A stretch of DNA of 32,290 bases from Clostridia bacterium (GCA_017473435.1 JAFULG010000024.1:1-32290); one strand, 5' to 3'; numbered from the stretch's first letter, positions 1 to 6,892 are shown. A program made the numbers and translations. Notes: generated by a model from the letters alone, not told the origin.

Positions 1-22
1 AATAACTTTCAAATAATGCCAT
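1..22 (-). CDS. GGGtGRT protein, first 7 codons only (runs off the left edge)
   Basis: Reading leftward from the ATG at 22-20, the sequence gives M-A-L-F-E-S-Y and then leaves the window. The reading is nearly the same as the start of the 37-297 ORF (M-A-L-F-E-N-Y), and it has the same upstream Shine-Dalgarno (GGAGG on the minus strand near 30-36), because both lie in a duplicated block. I infer that this is the start of a full-length GGGtGRT protein, the usual downstream partner of the Fe-S scaffold gene at 312-1004. The N-to-S change and the next codon show that the two copies are not identical. Only seven codons are visible, so completeness cannot be judged. Confidence 0.55.
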
Positions 23-75
23 GTCCGTTTACCTCCTTATTCCTTACGGGGATCGATATACTTAGCAGCATCAGC
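7..75. repeat. 69-bp direct repeat, left copy
   Basis: This stretch is identical to 282-350, an offset of 275 bp. On the minus strand it holds the last 12 codons of an ORF (A-D-A-A-K-Y-I-D-P-R-K-E, stop), the intergenic Shine-Dalgarno and the first codons of a GGGtGRT gene. Identity stops on the left at about position 6, where bases differ inside the coding sequence, and on the right at 75, where one copy continues into GGGtGRT codons and the other into scaffold codons. Confidence 0.95.
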
Positions 76-297
76 AGCCTTCGTGCAGCCCTTCTTGATT
101 GCGATAGCGCAACCAACTGTGTAAGCCCACTTTGCATTTTCGAATGCGATAGGCTGTGTTTCTTCTACAATTTTATAGGGATCAATGCCTTTTTCAGCAC
201 AGATATCCTTACATTCTTCAACTGAAGAAATACCGTATTCCTTAAGAACAGCAAGAATGTTGTCAATTCTTCTTGCATAGTTTTCAAATAATGCCAT
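37..297 (-). pseudogene. Truncated GGGtGRT protein with a scaffold-protein tail (86 aa)
   Basis: The N-terminal ~74 residues (start M-A-L-F-E-N-Y, later AYTVGCAIAIKKGCTKAADAA) match my knowledge of the GGGtGRT family, about 330 residues long and of unknown biochemistry, encoded next to Fe-S scaffold proteins in Clostridia. Here it stops after 86 residues. The last 12 residues (ADAAKYIDPRKE) are the same as the C-terminus of the scaffold protein encoded just upstream. This is what a tandem duplication through the shared bases coding for A-D-A-A would produce. The frame is open and has a good Shine-Dalgarno, so a short peptide could be made, but it lacks most of the family, including the region that gives it its name. 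Assembly error is an alternative. Confidence 0.75.
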
Positions 298-350
298 GTC
301 CGTTTACCTCCTTATTCCTTACGGGGATCGATATACTTAGCAGCATCAGC
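282..350. repeat. 69-bp direct repeat, right copy
   Basis: Partner of 7-75. On the minus strand it covers the last codons of the Fe-S scaffold gene, its stop, the Shine-Dalgarno and the first codons of the truncated GGGtGRT ORF. It marks the upstream end of the 275-bp duplicated unit. Confidence 0.95.
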
Positions 351-1004
351 GAATCTGCCGTAAGTACCCATAGCCTTGTTGTAAGCTGTTGTGGGATCGT
401 CGCCCTTCTTGATGAAGTCTGTCATCTTGCCGAGGGATACGAATTCATAGCCGATAACCTGATCGTCATCGTCAAGAGCCATTCTTGTAACATAGCCTTC
501 TGCCATTTCAAGGTAACGAACGCCCTTAACCTTTGTGCCGTACATTGTACCAACCTGTGAACGGAGACCCTTACCGAGGTCTTCAAGGCCTGCACCGATG
601 AGAAGACCGTCTTCTGAGAAAGCGGACTGGCTGCGGCCGTATACGATCTGAAGGAAGAGCTCTCTCATAGCTGTGTTGATAGCGTCACAGACAAGGTCTG
701 TGTTAAGAGCCTCGAGGAGAGTCTTACCGGGGAGGATTTCACTTGCCATAGCTGCTGAGTGAGTCATACCTGAGCAGCCGATTGTTTCAACGAGAGCTTC
801 CTCGATGATACCGTTCTTTACGTTGAGGGAAAGCTTACAAGCGCCCTGCTGAGGAGCACACCAGCCCACACCGTGTGTGAAAGCGGAGATGTCCTTGATT
901 TCATAAGCCTTAGTCCACAGACCTTCCTGAGGAATGGGTGCGGGGCCATGGTTCGGTCCTTTTTTGACCATACACATTTGTTCAACTTCATGTGAATAAT
1001 TCAT
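312..1004 (-). CDS. Iron-sulfur cluster assembly scaffold protein (NifU/IscU-like, GGGtGRT partner), 230 aa
   Basis: The protein has the IscU/NifU-type Fe-S scaffold fold in the variant that is paired with GGGtGRT proteins. Visible marks are the Cys-containing segment G-W-C-A-P-Q-Q-G-A-C-K-L (about residues 47-58), the V-E-T-I-G-C-S-G-M-T-H segment (about 72-82) with a second conserved Cys, and V-C-D-A-I-N-T-A-M-R-E-L-F around 103-115. By family knowledge it would bind nascent Fe-S clusters; the exact recipient is unknown. The start has AAAGGAG 12 bases upstream. The gene has its own promoter (1060-1088) and is followed after 14 bp by the disrupted GGGtGRT gene. Fe-S demand from the hydrogenase operon in the same window fits the role, but a direct link is inference. 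Confidence 0.88.
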   Translation of the reverse strand: MNYSHEVEQMCMVKKGPNHGPAPIPQEGLWTKAYEIKDISAFTHGVGWCAPQQGACKLSLNVKNGIIEEALVETIGCSGMTHSAAMASEILPGKTLLEALNTDLVCDAINTAMRELFLQIVYGRSQSAFSEDGLLIGAGLEDLGKGLRSQVGTMYGTKVKGVRYLEMAEGYVTRMALDDDDQVIGYEFVSLGKMTDFIKKGDDPTTAYNKAMGTYGRFADAAKYIDPRKE

Positions 1005-1059
1005 GATGTTCGTTTGCTCCTTTCGGATTTTATTATTGGTTTAGTTTTTACCGCTTAAT

Positions 1060-1088
1060 ATAATAACAAATTTTTTGACCCGTTTCAA
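1060..1088 (-). promoter_or_regulatory. Sigma-70-type promoter of the Fe-S scaffold gene
   Basis: On the minus strand TTGAAA (1088-1083) is followed after 17 bp by TATTAT (1065-1060). The start codon at 1004 lies about 55 bp downstream, with a Shine-Dalgarno in between. Confidence 0.65.
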
Positions 1089-1205
1089 TAGTGAAAGCAT
1101 ATTTTTTTGGAATAATGTTATTATTTTTTTGGATAATGGATAGTTATACAATGTAGCGCCGACCAATGGTCGGCTTGTTGCCGATATAACAACGCCAAAA
1201 TAAAA

Positions 1206-1237
1206 GGCGGTGCATAGCTTTTACGCAACGCACCGCC
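1206..1237 (-). terminator. Hairpin GGCGGTGC/GCACCGCC, probable minus-strand terminator
   Basis: Two 8-base arms (1206-1213 and 1230-1237) pair perfectly around a 16-base loop. On the minus strand the stem is followed by TTTTATTTT, so it could end transcription from the symporter gene upstream (1443-2993), although it lies over 200 bp past the stop. Another hairpin-prone stretch (GCCGACC/GGTCGGC) lies just left of it at about 1158-1174. The rest of 1005-1442 holds no gene that I can support. Confidence 0.5.
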
Positions 1238-1270
1238 AAAATCACCATGGATTAGTCTTTTTCATCCGAA

Positions 1271-1298
1271 GACAGAGAACCGTCCCCTGTCTTTTTTT
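1271..1298 (+). repeat. REP-like palindrome (GACAG…CTGTC) followed by a T run
   Basis: A 21-base near-palindrome containing AGAACCGTCCCCTGTC ends in seven T residues. I recall very similar short motifs being dispersed in many copies through Clostridia genomes, often associated with IS200-like REP transposases. No transposase is present here. It could also act as a plus-strand terminator. Confidence 0.5.
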
Positions 1299-1350
1299 AA
1301 ATATTAACACACTTGACAGTTACAGTCAATCGTTTTTCCAAAAGAAGCAA

Positions 1351-1374
1351 ACACCGCCTTTTTCAAGACGGTGT
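1351..1374. terminator. Hairpin ACACCG…CGGTGT past the symporter gene
   Basis: Arms ACACCG (1351-1356) and CGGTGT (1369-1374) pair, with an inner CTT/AAG extension. It lies about 70 bp past the stop of the minus-strand symporter gene, next to the palindromic repeat at 1376-1437. The flanking T run is weak on either strand, so a terminator role is uncertain. Confidence 0.35.
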
Positions 1375-1375
1375 A

Positions 1376-1437
1376 ATTGTTTTATCGCTCGCCGCGGGGC
1401 GTTACTTTTTTTGTAAAAAAAGTAACCAAAAAACTTT
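1376..1437. repeat. Dispersed palindromic repeat, half-length copy C
   Basis: This stretch holds TTTATCGCTCG, a GC-rich link, then a perfect 12-bp stem (GTTAC plus T7 at 1401-1412; A7 plus GTAAC at 1415-1426) and an end block AACCAAAAAACTTT. The order and sequence match the right half of the fuller copy at 6893-7070. The outer end lies only 5 bp from the stop codon of the minus-strand symporter gene, the same placement as the other two copies. The left half is missing or replaced. Confidence 0.75.
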
Positions 1438-1442
1438 AAATT

Positions 1443-2993
1443 TTACTGTTTCCCTACTGCCTTTGCAATTTCATCAAGGCTCTGCTGTCTTCTTTCCTCA
1501 AGCGCCTTTGTAATCTCCTTATGCTTCTTACCCGAAAGCTTGTAGAAAAACATCGGAATAATAGATAATACCGAGAAAGCTGCAGGGAAAATCGCAAACA
1601 TATAAATAAGGCTCTTTTTAGCCTCTATCGGCATAAGCTCGGGAGTGTCCGCAAACTTTGTGTAGCCGATGTAAACGAGGAAAAGGTTAGTCATATATGT
1701 GGTGCAGTTGTTGATGATTCTCGAAAGTGTACCCTTGAGTGCGCTTACCGTAGCCTCATTTCTCTCACCGAAGGTATATTCACCGTAGTCGTAAACCGCC
1801 ATCTGAATAAGTCCGGGAATGGTGTTGTAGAAGCCCGTTGTAAGACCGTGAAGTGCATACCAGAAAACAACCACTATAAAAATATGCTGCGGAGTCCTCT
1901 CCTCATAGGGATAAACGGAAAAGAACATTGCAAAATAGCAGACTGCCGTGCCAACCCTCATACCAATGTAAAGAATTTTGTCATCCACCCATCTGCGGAT
2001 AATAGGGGCAAGAAAAAGTGAAATACCCGTTGTTACAAATGAGGCAAGGGATGCAACGGAAAGAAGTGCCGCATAGTTGCCGTCAGTATAGTTGTAGGTA
2101 AACTCTATCGGAGTACCTTCAAATAAGGTAATATGGAAGGTTTCCGTTCTGAAGCAGGCTATGAAGGCATAGGTCATAAGGCTGTAGCCTATGCCGAAGC
2201 CGATGCCGAGAATTTCGGAAATCATATAAAGGAGAAGAGGCTTGTTTTTGATAATCTTACCGTAAACCTCACGGAGCTTCGGTGTTTCAACAACGGGAGG
2301 CTCTGCAATTCTCTCCTTAGTAACAACAATGTTCCAGAAGGCAAGAGGAATTGAGGCAACAACCACAAAGCTGTAGCTGTAGAAGTATCTCTCTGCCTCG
2401 GAAAGATTCGGCAGGAGCATAGGAAGGAAAGCGGCAATGTATGTACCCGTTGAGCCGATAGCTGAGCCGAGGATACTGTCCATTGCGGCAATATAGCCAC
2501 GCTCAAGATTGTTCGTAGTTCTTCTTGCATTAAGTGCGGTAAGTGCCGCATTGTAGAAGGTACTGAAGGCATCGTTAAGGAAATAAAGGCTTACAAGCCA
2601 GATAACCTTGAAGGTGTCACCCGCCTCGGGGAAGAACTGCTTAATCGGCAGGGTCTGCAGAATAAGCACAAGATTAAAGGGCACGAGCATCATCATTATC
2701 CACGGCTTGAAGCGTCCCCATTGACCGAAGCTTCTGCGACTTTTATCAAGAAAGCTCGACACGATAACGTCGTTTGCAATATCCCAGAAGCCGAGAACAA
2801 ATATAATCGTGCTGTAGGTTGCAAAAGCGCCCTCGCTCAGTCCCAGGAAGGTTGATGCAACAAGAGCTCCGAAGAAGCCCGACATTGCACTGTAAACCCT
2901 TGATACAGCCGTACTTGAACCGTAGGCAACATATTCCTTGACGGTAATTTTTTCGTTAACGTCTGTTGCGATATTATTCTTAATCTTAATCAC
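1443..2993 (-). CDS. GPH/MFS-family sugar:cation symporter (516 aa from GTG)
   Basis: A polytopic membrane protein of about 12 hydrophobic helices resembling the glycoside-pentoside-hexuronide (MelB-type, MFS_2) symporters. The N-terminal helix pair is followed by an F-W-D-I-A-N-D stretch with a nearby R-R-S-F-G-Q-W-G-R-F-K-P-W loop, the hallmark aspartates and the short Arg-rich loop of that family. The substrate cannot be read from sequence. The longest frame begins with an ATG at 3026, but that has no Shine-Dalgarno and overlaps the upstream lipoprotein gene; a GTG at 2993 (M-I-K-I-K-N-N) is preceded by GGAAGG and starts 11 bp after the lipoprotein stop, so I prefer it. It is probably cotranscribed with the lipoprotein gene. 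The C-terminus is a charged cytosolic tail. Confidence 0.85.
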   Translation of the reverse strand: MIKIKNNIATDVNEKITVKEYVAYGSSTAVSRVYSAMSGFFGALVASTFLGLSEGAFATYSTIIFVLGFWDIANDVIVSSFLDKSRRSFGQWGRFKPWIMMMLVPFNLVLILQTLPIKQFFPEAGDTFKVIWLVSLYFLNDAFSTFYNAALTALNARRTTNNLERGYIAAMDSILGSAIGSTGTYIAAFLPMLLPNLSEAERYFYSYSFVVVASIPLAFWNIVVTKERIAEPPVVETPKLREVYGKIIKNKPLLLYMISEILGIGFGIGYSLMTYAFIACFRTETFHITLFEGTPIEFTYNYTDGNYAALLSVASLASFVTTGISLFLAPIIRRWVDDKILYIGMRVGTAVCYFAMFFSVYPYEERTPQHIFIVVVFWYALHGLTTGFYNTIPGLIQMAVYDYGEYTFGERNEATVSALKGTLSRIINNCTTYMTNLFLVYIGYTKFADTPELMPIEAKKSLIYMFAIFPAAFSVLSIIPMFFYKLSGKKHKEITKALEERRQQSLDEIAKAVGKQ

Positions 2994-3004
2994 AATGCCA
3001 CCGT

Positions 3005-3685
3005 TTAACCTTCCGTTCCGTTCCATTTATAGGGAGGGTAAAGATTGACTTTGAAATAATTATCAATCACCCATCTGCCGTTTTCGTAAACAAAATCTAC
3101 GCTCTCGGTATTATATCTGTAGGGATCCTCATCAGCTGAAACCATATTACTGAAATCACTTTTCAGCGTAATATTGAAGCTTACACGGTCCTCACCCTCA
3201 GAAACAAGCTCAGCCTTTGTTTCGTCCAATATGTTTGTAGGCATCGCATCTCCGGCTACAAAGCAATGATGGTAAAGCTTACCGTCCTTTTCAACGTAAA
3301 CGCCCTCAATAAGGCTGTCGATAAGAGCCTCGGAGAAATATCCGCTCAGGTGCTTTTTAAGCGCCCCTTTGGAGTTGATTGTTTCGTGGTTTATTCTGTA
3401 ATAAAAGTCATATTCGTTATCCCCGGTAAAAAAGTCCGACCTGTCCCAATAATCGTTATAAAAGGTCAGCCATATTTTAGCCTCGGTATAAGCCTTATTA
3501 AAGCTATTGGCGGCTTCCTGAGCTGTCAGCTCCGGTTTAGCCTTTGTTGTAGGCTCAGTTGAGGTTATTTCTGTTATAGGTTCGGTTGTGCTCTGACTTA
3601 CATCCGAGTTCTCGTTATTACTTGCACAAGCGACAAGAGCAACGAGCATAAGACAAGTAAAAAGCAACACAGTGATTTTTTTCAT
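3005..3685 (-). CDS. Lipoprotein, NTF2/IseA-like domain possible (226 aa)
   Basis: The N-terminus is a lipoprotein signal: M-K-K, a hydrophobic core and the lipobox L-V-A-C with the lipidated Cys at residue 20. A Ser/Thr/Glu-rich linker (about 22-50) leads to a globular domain of about 170 residues. That domain has the look of small extracytoplasmic domains annotated in Clostridia as NTF2-like or IseA-type DL-endopeptidase inhibitors (F-N-K-A-Y-T-E-A, L-K-K-H-L-S-G-Y-F, the ending N-G-R-W-V-I-D-N-Y), but I cannot separate these. It probably sits outside on the membrane. It has a good promoter at 3718-3747 and is followed after 11 bp by the symporter gene, so the two may be an operon. A functional link is not obvious. 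Confidence 0.7.
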   Translation of the reverse strand: MKKITVLLFTCLMLVALVACASNNENSDVSQSTTEPITEITSTEPTTKAKPELTAQEAANSFNKAYTEAKIWLTFYNDYWDRSDFFTGDNEYDFYYRINHETINSKGALKKHLSGYFSEALIDSLIEGVYVEKDGKLYHHCFVAGDAMPTNILDETKAELVSEGEDRVSFNITLKSDFSNMVSADEDPYRYNTESVDFVYENGRWVIDNYFKVNLYPPYKWNGTEG

Positions 3686-3717
3686 ATTCTCTCCCCTTTA
3701 GATTTTTTCACCAAAAT

Positions 3718-3747
3718 ATAATAACATACGCACACTTAAACTGTCAA
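3718..3747 (-). promoter_or_regulatory. Promoter of the lipoprotein/symporter operon
   Basis: TTGACA (3747-3742) and TATTAT (3723-3718) are separated by 18 bp on the minus strand, about 30 bp before the start codon at 3685, which has AAAGGGGAG as Shine-Dalgarno. Confidence 0.7.
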
Positions 3748-3755
3748 GGATATAT

Positions 3756-3797
3756 AAAAAAAGCACAGGATGAAATTAAACAAATTTACATCCTGTG
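3756..3797 (-). terminator. Rho-independent terminator of the feo operon
   Basis: On the minus strand CACAGGATG (3797-3789) pairs with CATCCTGTG (3772-3764) across a 16-base loop, followed by seven T residues. It lies just past the stop of the Cys-rich small protein gene and separates the feo operon from the lipoprotein promoter. Confidence 0.85.
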
Positions 3798-3803
3798 TAC
3801 TGT

Positions 3804-3995
3804 TCACATTTTTTTACCGTTATTTTCGGGTGCTTTACCGCAAACACCCTGACTCGGACAGCCCGAGCATCCGCCACAGCAGCCTTTTCCGCTTTTCCTG
3901 TCCTTTCTTATTTTCATAAATGCAAGAACAAGCACAAGAATAAGTACAGCGGAAACAATAATTGTTCCTGCATTCTGAGTTAAAAATTCAAGCAT
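3804..3995 (-). CDS. FeoB-associated Cys-rich membrane protein (63 aa)
   Basis: A single N-terminal transmembrane helix (about residues 8-27, G-T-I-I-V-S-A-V-L-I-L-V-L-V-L-A-F) is followed by a basic stretch and the Cys cluster C-C-G-G-C-S-G-C-P…V-C-G. This is the architecture of the small FeoB-associated Cys-rich family. Its job is not settled; it is thought to help FeoB in ferrous iron transport, possibly in place of FeoC. The frame can start at a GTG (4004), but the ATG at 3995 has AAGGTG six bases upstream, partly overlapping the feoB stop codon, so I prefer it. The tight spacing indicates translation coupled to feoB. Confidence 0.88.
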   Translation of the reverse strand: MLEFLTQNAGTIIVSAVLILVLVLAFMKIRKDRKSGKGCCGGCSGCPSQGVCGKAPENNGKKM

Positions 3996-4005
3996 AATAA
4001 TCACC

Positions 4006-6153
4006 TTACTTTATTTTTGACGGTTTTCTTACAGCAAGATAAACAAGCCCTGCAAGAACAGCGGCTGCACACACAACGCCTGCTATATTAAGCTTACCCG
4101 TAAAGGCGCTTCCGAACTGATAAACCATAAGAGAAACCGCATAAGCGAAGGCACACTGATAGCCTATGGCAAAAGCCGACCATTTGAAATTATTCATTTC
4201 CCTTCTTATTGCGCCCATTGCCGCAAAACAGGGAGCACAAAGAAGATTGAACACAAGGAAGGAATAGCCCGAAACGGGAGTAAACAAGGCTCTCATTCCC
4301 AGCCAGATTTCATTTCCAGCCTCAGAAACCTCTGCATTGCCCATAAGAACACCGAAGGTAGATACGATATTTTCCTTTGCAATAAGACCCGTAAGAGCTG
4401 CAACGGCACTCTGCCAGTTTCCGAAGCCTAAGGGTGTAAACATCCAGGCGAAAAGACTGCCGATTTTAGCAAGAACGGAATTATTGAGATTATCTATCAT
4501 ACCAAAGCTGCCGTCCTCAAAGCCGAAGGACTGCAAGAACCAGAGAACAACCGTTGAAAGAAGAATTACAGTACCTGCCTTTTTTATGAAGGACCAGCCT
4601 CTTTCCCAGGTTGAGCGCAGAACATTTCTCGCAGGAGGCATATGATAAGGCGGAAGCTCCATTACAAAAGGTGCCTCTTCGCCGAGGAAGGGCTTTGTCT
4701 TTTTAAGAATAAGTCCCGACACCATAACCGCCGCCGCACCAAGGAAGTAAGCGCTCGGAGCAACCCATTCAGCACCACCGAAGAGCGCACCTGCAATCAT
4801 TGCAATTACGGGAAGCTTTGCCGAGCAGGGAATAAAGGAGGTTGTGATAATTGCCATTTTACGGTCACGGTCGCTTTCAATGGTTCTTGAAGCCATAATA
4901 CCGGGCACGCTACAGCCTGTTCCCACAATCATAGGAATGAAGGACTTGCCCGAAAGACCGAATTTTCTGAAAAGCTTATCAAGCACAAAGGCAATTCTTG
5001 ACATATATCCGCAGCCCTCAAGGAAGGCAAGGAATAAAAACAGTACAAATATCTGGGGTACAAAGCCTAAAACAGCGCCTACTCCGCCTATTATACCGTC
5101 AAGAATAAGTGACTGCAGCCAACCGGCACAGTTGAGCTCATTAAGCAAGGCCTCAACAATAACGGGAACACCTGCAAAGCTTCTGCCGAAAAGCTCAAAG
5201 CCCTCGCCGAAAACACCGTCGTTCATAAAATCCGTCATCCACGTGCCGACGGTTGAAACTGAGATATAATAGATAAGAAAAATTACAACAGCAAAAATAG
5301 GAAGAGCAAGGAAACGGTCGGTCAGCACCCGGTCTATTTTATCGGAAAGCGTAAGGCCGTTTTTGTTCTTTTTTCTGTAACAGTCAGAAAGAATTCTTGC
5401 TACATAGTTGTATCTTTCGTTTATGATAATGCTTTCGGAATCATCGTCAAACTCTTCCTCAACATGAATAATGTCCTTTTCAATGTGCAAGAGGATATCA
5501 CCCTTCAGACTGAAACGCTCGATAATTCTGCTGTCACGTTCAAAAAGCTTTACAGCATACCATCTCTGCTCCTCATCGGGAAGCTCATGTAAAATAGCTT
5601 CTTCAATATGTGCAAGGGCATGCTCAACCTCACCCGAAAAATTATGCTGAGGAATTTTCCGGCCCTTTTCAGCTACTTTTTTAATCTGTTCAACAGCTTC
5701 ATCAAGTCCTGTTTCCTTCAAAGCAGAAATCTCAACTATAGGACAGCCCATATGTATACTGAGCTTTTCAATATCAATTCTGTCACCGTTCTTTTCAACA
5801 ACATCCATCATATTGATGGCAATTACAACGGGGATACCAAGCTCAGTAAGCTGACTTGTAAGATAAAGATTTCTTTCAAGGTTTGTACCGTCAACAAGGT
5901 TAAGAATTGCGTCAGGCTTTTCGTCAACGAGATATTTTCTCGCAACTACCTCTTCAAGAGTATAAGGAGAAAGAGAATAAATACCGGGAAGGTCAACAAC
6001 GGTAATGTCTCCGTCCTTCTTTACCTTGCCCTCCTTTTTTTCAACCGTAACGCCGGGCCAGTTTCCCACAAACTGATTTGAACCGGTAAGAGCATTGAAG
6101 AGAGTAGTTTTACCGCAGTTGGGATTTCCCGCAAGTGCAACCTTTATTTTCAT
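4006..6153 (-). CDS. feoB: Ferrous iron transport protein B (FeoB), 715 aa
   Basis: The N-terminal G domain shows every expected motif: G1 GNPNCGKT (about 9-16), G3 DLPG (about 55), G4 N-M-M-D (about 115) and G5 S-A-L-K-E-T-G. A regulatory helical part follows, then a membrane part with the two FeoB Gate motifs (T-G-C-S-V-P-G-I-M-A-S-R-T and P-C-S-A-K-L-P-V) and about ten helices. It imports Fe2+ across the inner membrane, driven or gated by GTP binding. The start is taken at the ATG overlapping the feoA stop (TGATG) with GAGGAGG upstream; a GTG one codon earlier is less likely. Length is typical. The gene lies between feoA and the Cys-rich partner, a complete iron-uptake operon. Confidence 0.97.
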   Translation of the reverse strand: MKIKVALAGNPNCGKTTLFNALTGSNQFVGNWPGVTVEKKEGKVKKDGDITVVDLPGIYSLSPYTLEEVVARKYLVDEKPDAILNLVDGTNLERNLYLTSQLTELGIPVVIAINMMDVVEKNGDRIDIEKLSIHMGCPIVEISALKETGLDEAVEQIKKVAEKGRKIPQHNFSGEVEHALAHIEEAILHELPDEEQRWYAVKLFERDSRIIERFSLKGDILLHIEKDIIHVEEEFDDDSESIIINERYNYVARILSDCYRKKNKNGLTLSDKIDRVLTDRFLALPIFAVVIFLIYYISVSTVGTWMTDFMNDGVFGEGFELFGRSFAGVPVIVEALLNELNCAGWLQSLILDGIIGGVGAVLGFVPQIFVLFLFLAFLEGCGYMSRIAFVLDKLFRKFGLSGKSFIPMIVGTGCSVPGIMASRTIESDRDRKMAIITTSFIPCSAKLPVIAMIAGALFGGAEWVAPSAYFLGAAAVMVSGLILKKTKPFLGEEAPFVMELPPYHMPPARNVLRSTWERGWSFIKKAGTVILLSTVVLWFLQSFGFEDGSFGMIDNLNNSVLAKIGSLFAWMFTPLGFGNWQSAVAALTGLIAKENIVSTFGVLMGNAEVSEAGNEIWLGMRALFTPVSGYSFLVFNLLCAPCFAAMGAIRREMNNFKWSAFAIGYQCAFAYAVSLMVYQFGSAFTGKLNIAGVVCAAAVLAGLVYLAVRKPSKIK

Positions 6154-6380
6154 CACTTAACCTCCTCAACCTCAATCAAATCAGCGTCAGCCTTTCGCAA
6201 GGACAGCTCATAGCCTCTTACAAAAAGCTCCATCGGATCACCGAGAGGCGCAACCTTTCTTACGTAAATTTCAACACCCTTGGTAATACCCATATCCATT
6301 ATGCGCCGTCTTATTCCGCCTTCGCCGTTTACTCTTATTACCTTAGCCCTTTTGCCTACCTTTATATCCTTAAGTGTCAT
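6153..6380 (-). CDS. feoA: Ferrous iron transport protein A (FeoA), 75 aa
   Basis: A small SH3-like FeoA protein. It shows the typical G-E-G-G-I-R-R-R-I-M-D-M-G-I-T-K-G segment (about 20-36) and the following V-A-P-L-G-D-P-M-E-L, both hallmarks of the family. It is cytosolic and thought to bind and modulate FeoB. The start codon has AAGGGG nine bases upstream. Its stop overlaps the feoB start (TGATG), so the two are translationally coupled. Transcription should begin at the consensus promoter at 6460-6488 and be repressed through the paired operator-like sites at 6402-6452. Confidence 0.96.
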   Translation of the reverse strand: MTLKDIKVGKRAKVIRVNGEGGIRRRIMDMGITKGVEIYVRKVAPLGDPMELFVRGYELSLRKADADLIEVEEVK

Positions 6381-6401
6381 AGTTTAACCCCTTTTTAATA
6401 A

Positions 6402-6417
6402 GTTAGCTTAAACTAAC
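6402..6417. promoter_or_regulatory. Metal-regulator operator-like palindrome 1 (GTTAG-N6-CTAAC)
   Basis: GTTAGCTTAAACTAAC is an imperfect palindrome between the feo start site and the feoA start codon. The GTTAG…CTAAC arms resemble sites of DtxR/IdeR-type iron repressors. A second copy lies 35 bp away, centre to centre. Confidence 0.6.
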
Positions 6418-6436
6418 TCTTTAGTCTGAAAAATCA

Positions 6437-6452
6437 GTTAGCTTTCACTAAC
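6437..6452. promoter_or_regulatory. Metal-regulator operator-like palindrome 2 (GTTAG-N6-CTAAC)
   Basis: GTTAGCTTTCACTAAC begins seven bases downstream of the -10 box of the feo promoter, so it covers the expected transcription start. A bound repressor would block RNA polymerase. The arms are identical to those of the site at 6402-6417. Confidence 0.65.
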
Positions 6453-6459
6453 CTCATAT

Positions 6460-6488
6460 ATTCTATTAAATAATCGCCCTTTTGTCAA
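6460..6488 (-). promoter_or_regulatory. Promoter of the feoA-feoB operon
   Basis: TTGACA (6488-6483), a 17-bp spacer and TAGAAT (6465-6460) on the minus strand form a near-consensus housekeeping promoter, about 80 bp before the feoA start codon. Confidence 0.8.
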
Positions 6489-6583
6489 GCATTTTTTCAA
6501 TTTTTTCCATTTTCACGAAAATAGGCTTTCGCAAAGAAATAAAATATGTTATTATTGTAAAAAAATGAAAGGCGGAAATCGTT

Positions 6584-6880
6584 ATGATAAAGCATATGAT
6601 AATCTGGAAGATAAAAGACGATTGCGAAAGCAAGGAGCTTGTAAAGGAAAATGTAAAAAGAGAGCTTGAGGCCCTCAAAGGTAAAATTGAAGGTCTTCTT
6701 GAAATGCACATCATTACTGATGCCCTCCCCTCCTCTGCAGGTGATCTTATGATGGACTCACTTTTTGAAAGTGAGGAAGCTCTCAAGGCTTATCAGAAGC
6801 ATTCACTTCATCAGCACGTGGCAAACACCTTTGTAAGACCGAATATGTGTCAGAGGCTGTCGCTGGATTATGAGATATGA
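6584..6880 (+). CDS. Dabb-family (stress-responsive alpha/beta barrel) protein, 98 aa
   Basis: This 98-residue protein fits the dimeric Dabb ferredoxin-like fold: start M-I-K-H-M-I-I-W-K-I-K, a middle Leu/Glu-rich helix (E-L-E-A-L-K-G-K-I-E-G-L-L), then D-L-M-M-D-S-L-F-E-S-E-E-A-L-K-A-Y-Q-K-H and H-Q-H-V-A-N-T-F-V-R-P. The opening K-H-x-I/V-x-W and the Y-x-x-H-x-x-H pattern are typical of the family. Most Dabb proteins have no assigned function; some are cyclases or heme-related enzymes. It is a lone gene with a start preceded by AAAGGCGG. It is read divergently from the feo operon and convergently towards the secreted protein at 7085-9184, with a palindromic repeat in between. Confidence 0.82.
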   Translation: MIKHMIIWKIKDDCESKELVKENVKRELEALKGKIEGLLEMHIITDALPSSAGDLMMDSLFESEEALKAYQKHSLHQHVANTFVRPNMCQRLSLDYEI

Positions 6881-6892
6881 GAGTAAAAAAGA

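Noticed and set aside
1175-1192. TTGTT-N8-AACAA, the outer arms of a Rex site, upstream of the Fe-S scaffold gene
   Set aside because: It lies nearly 90 bp upstream of the promoter within a cluster of other hairpins, and the inner bases are GC-rich and do not match a Rex site.
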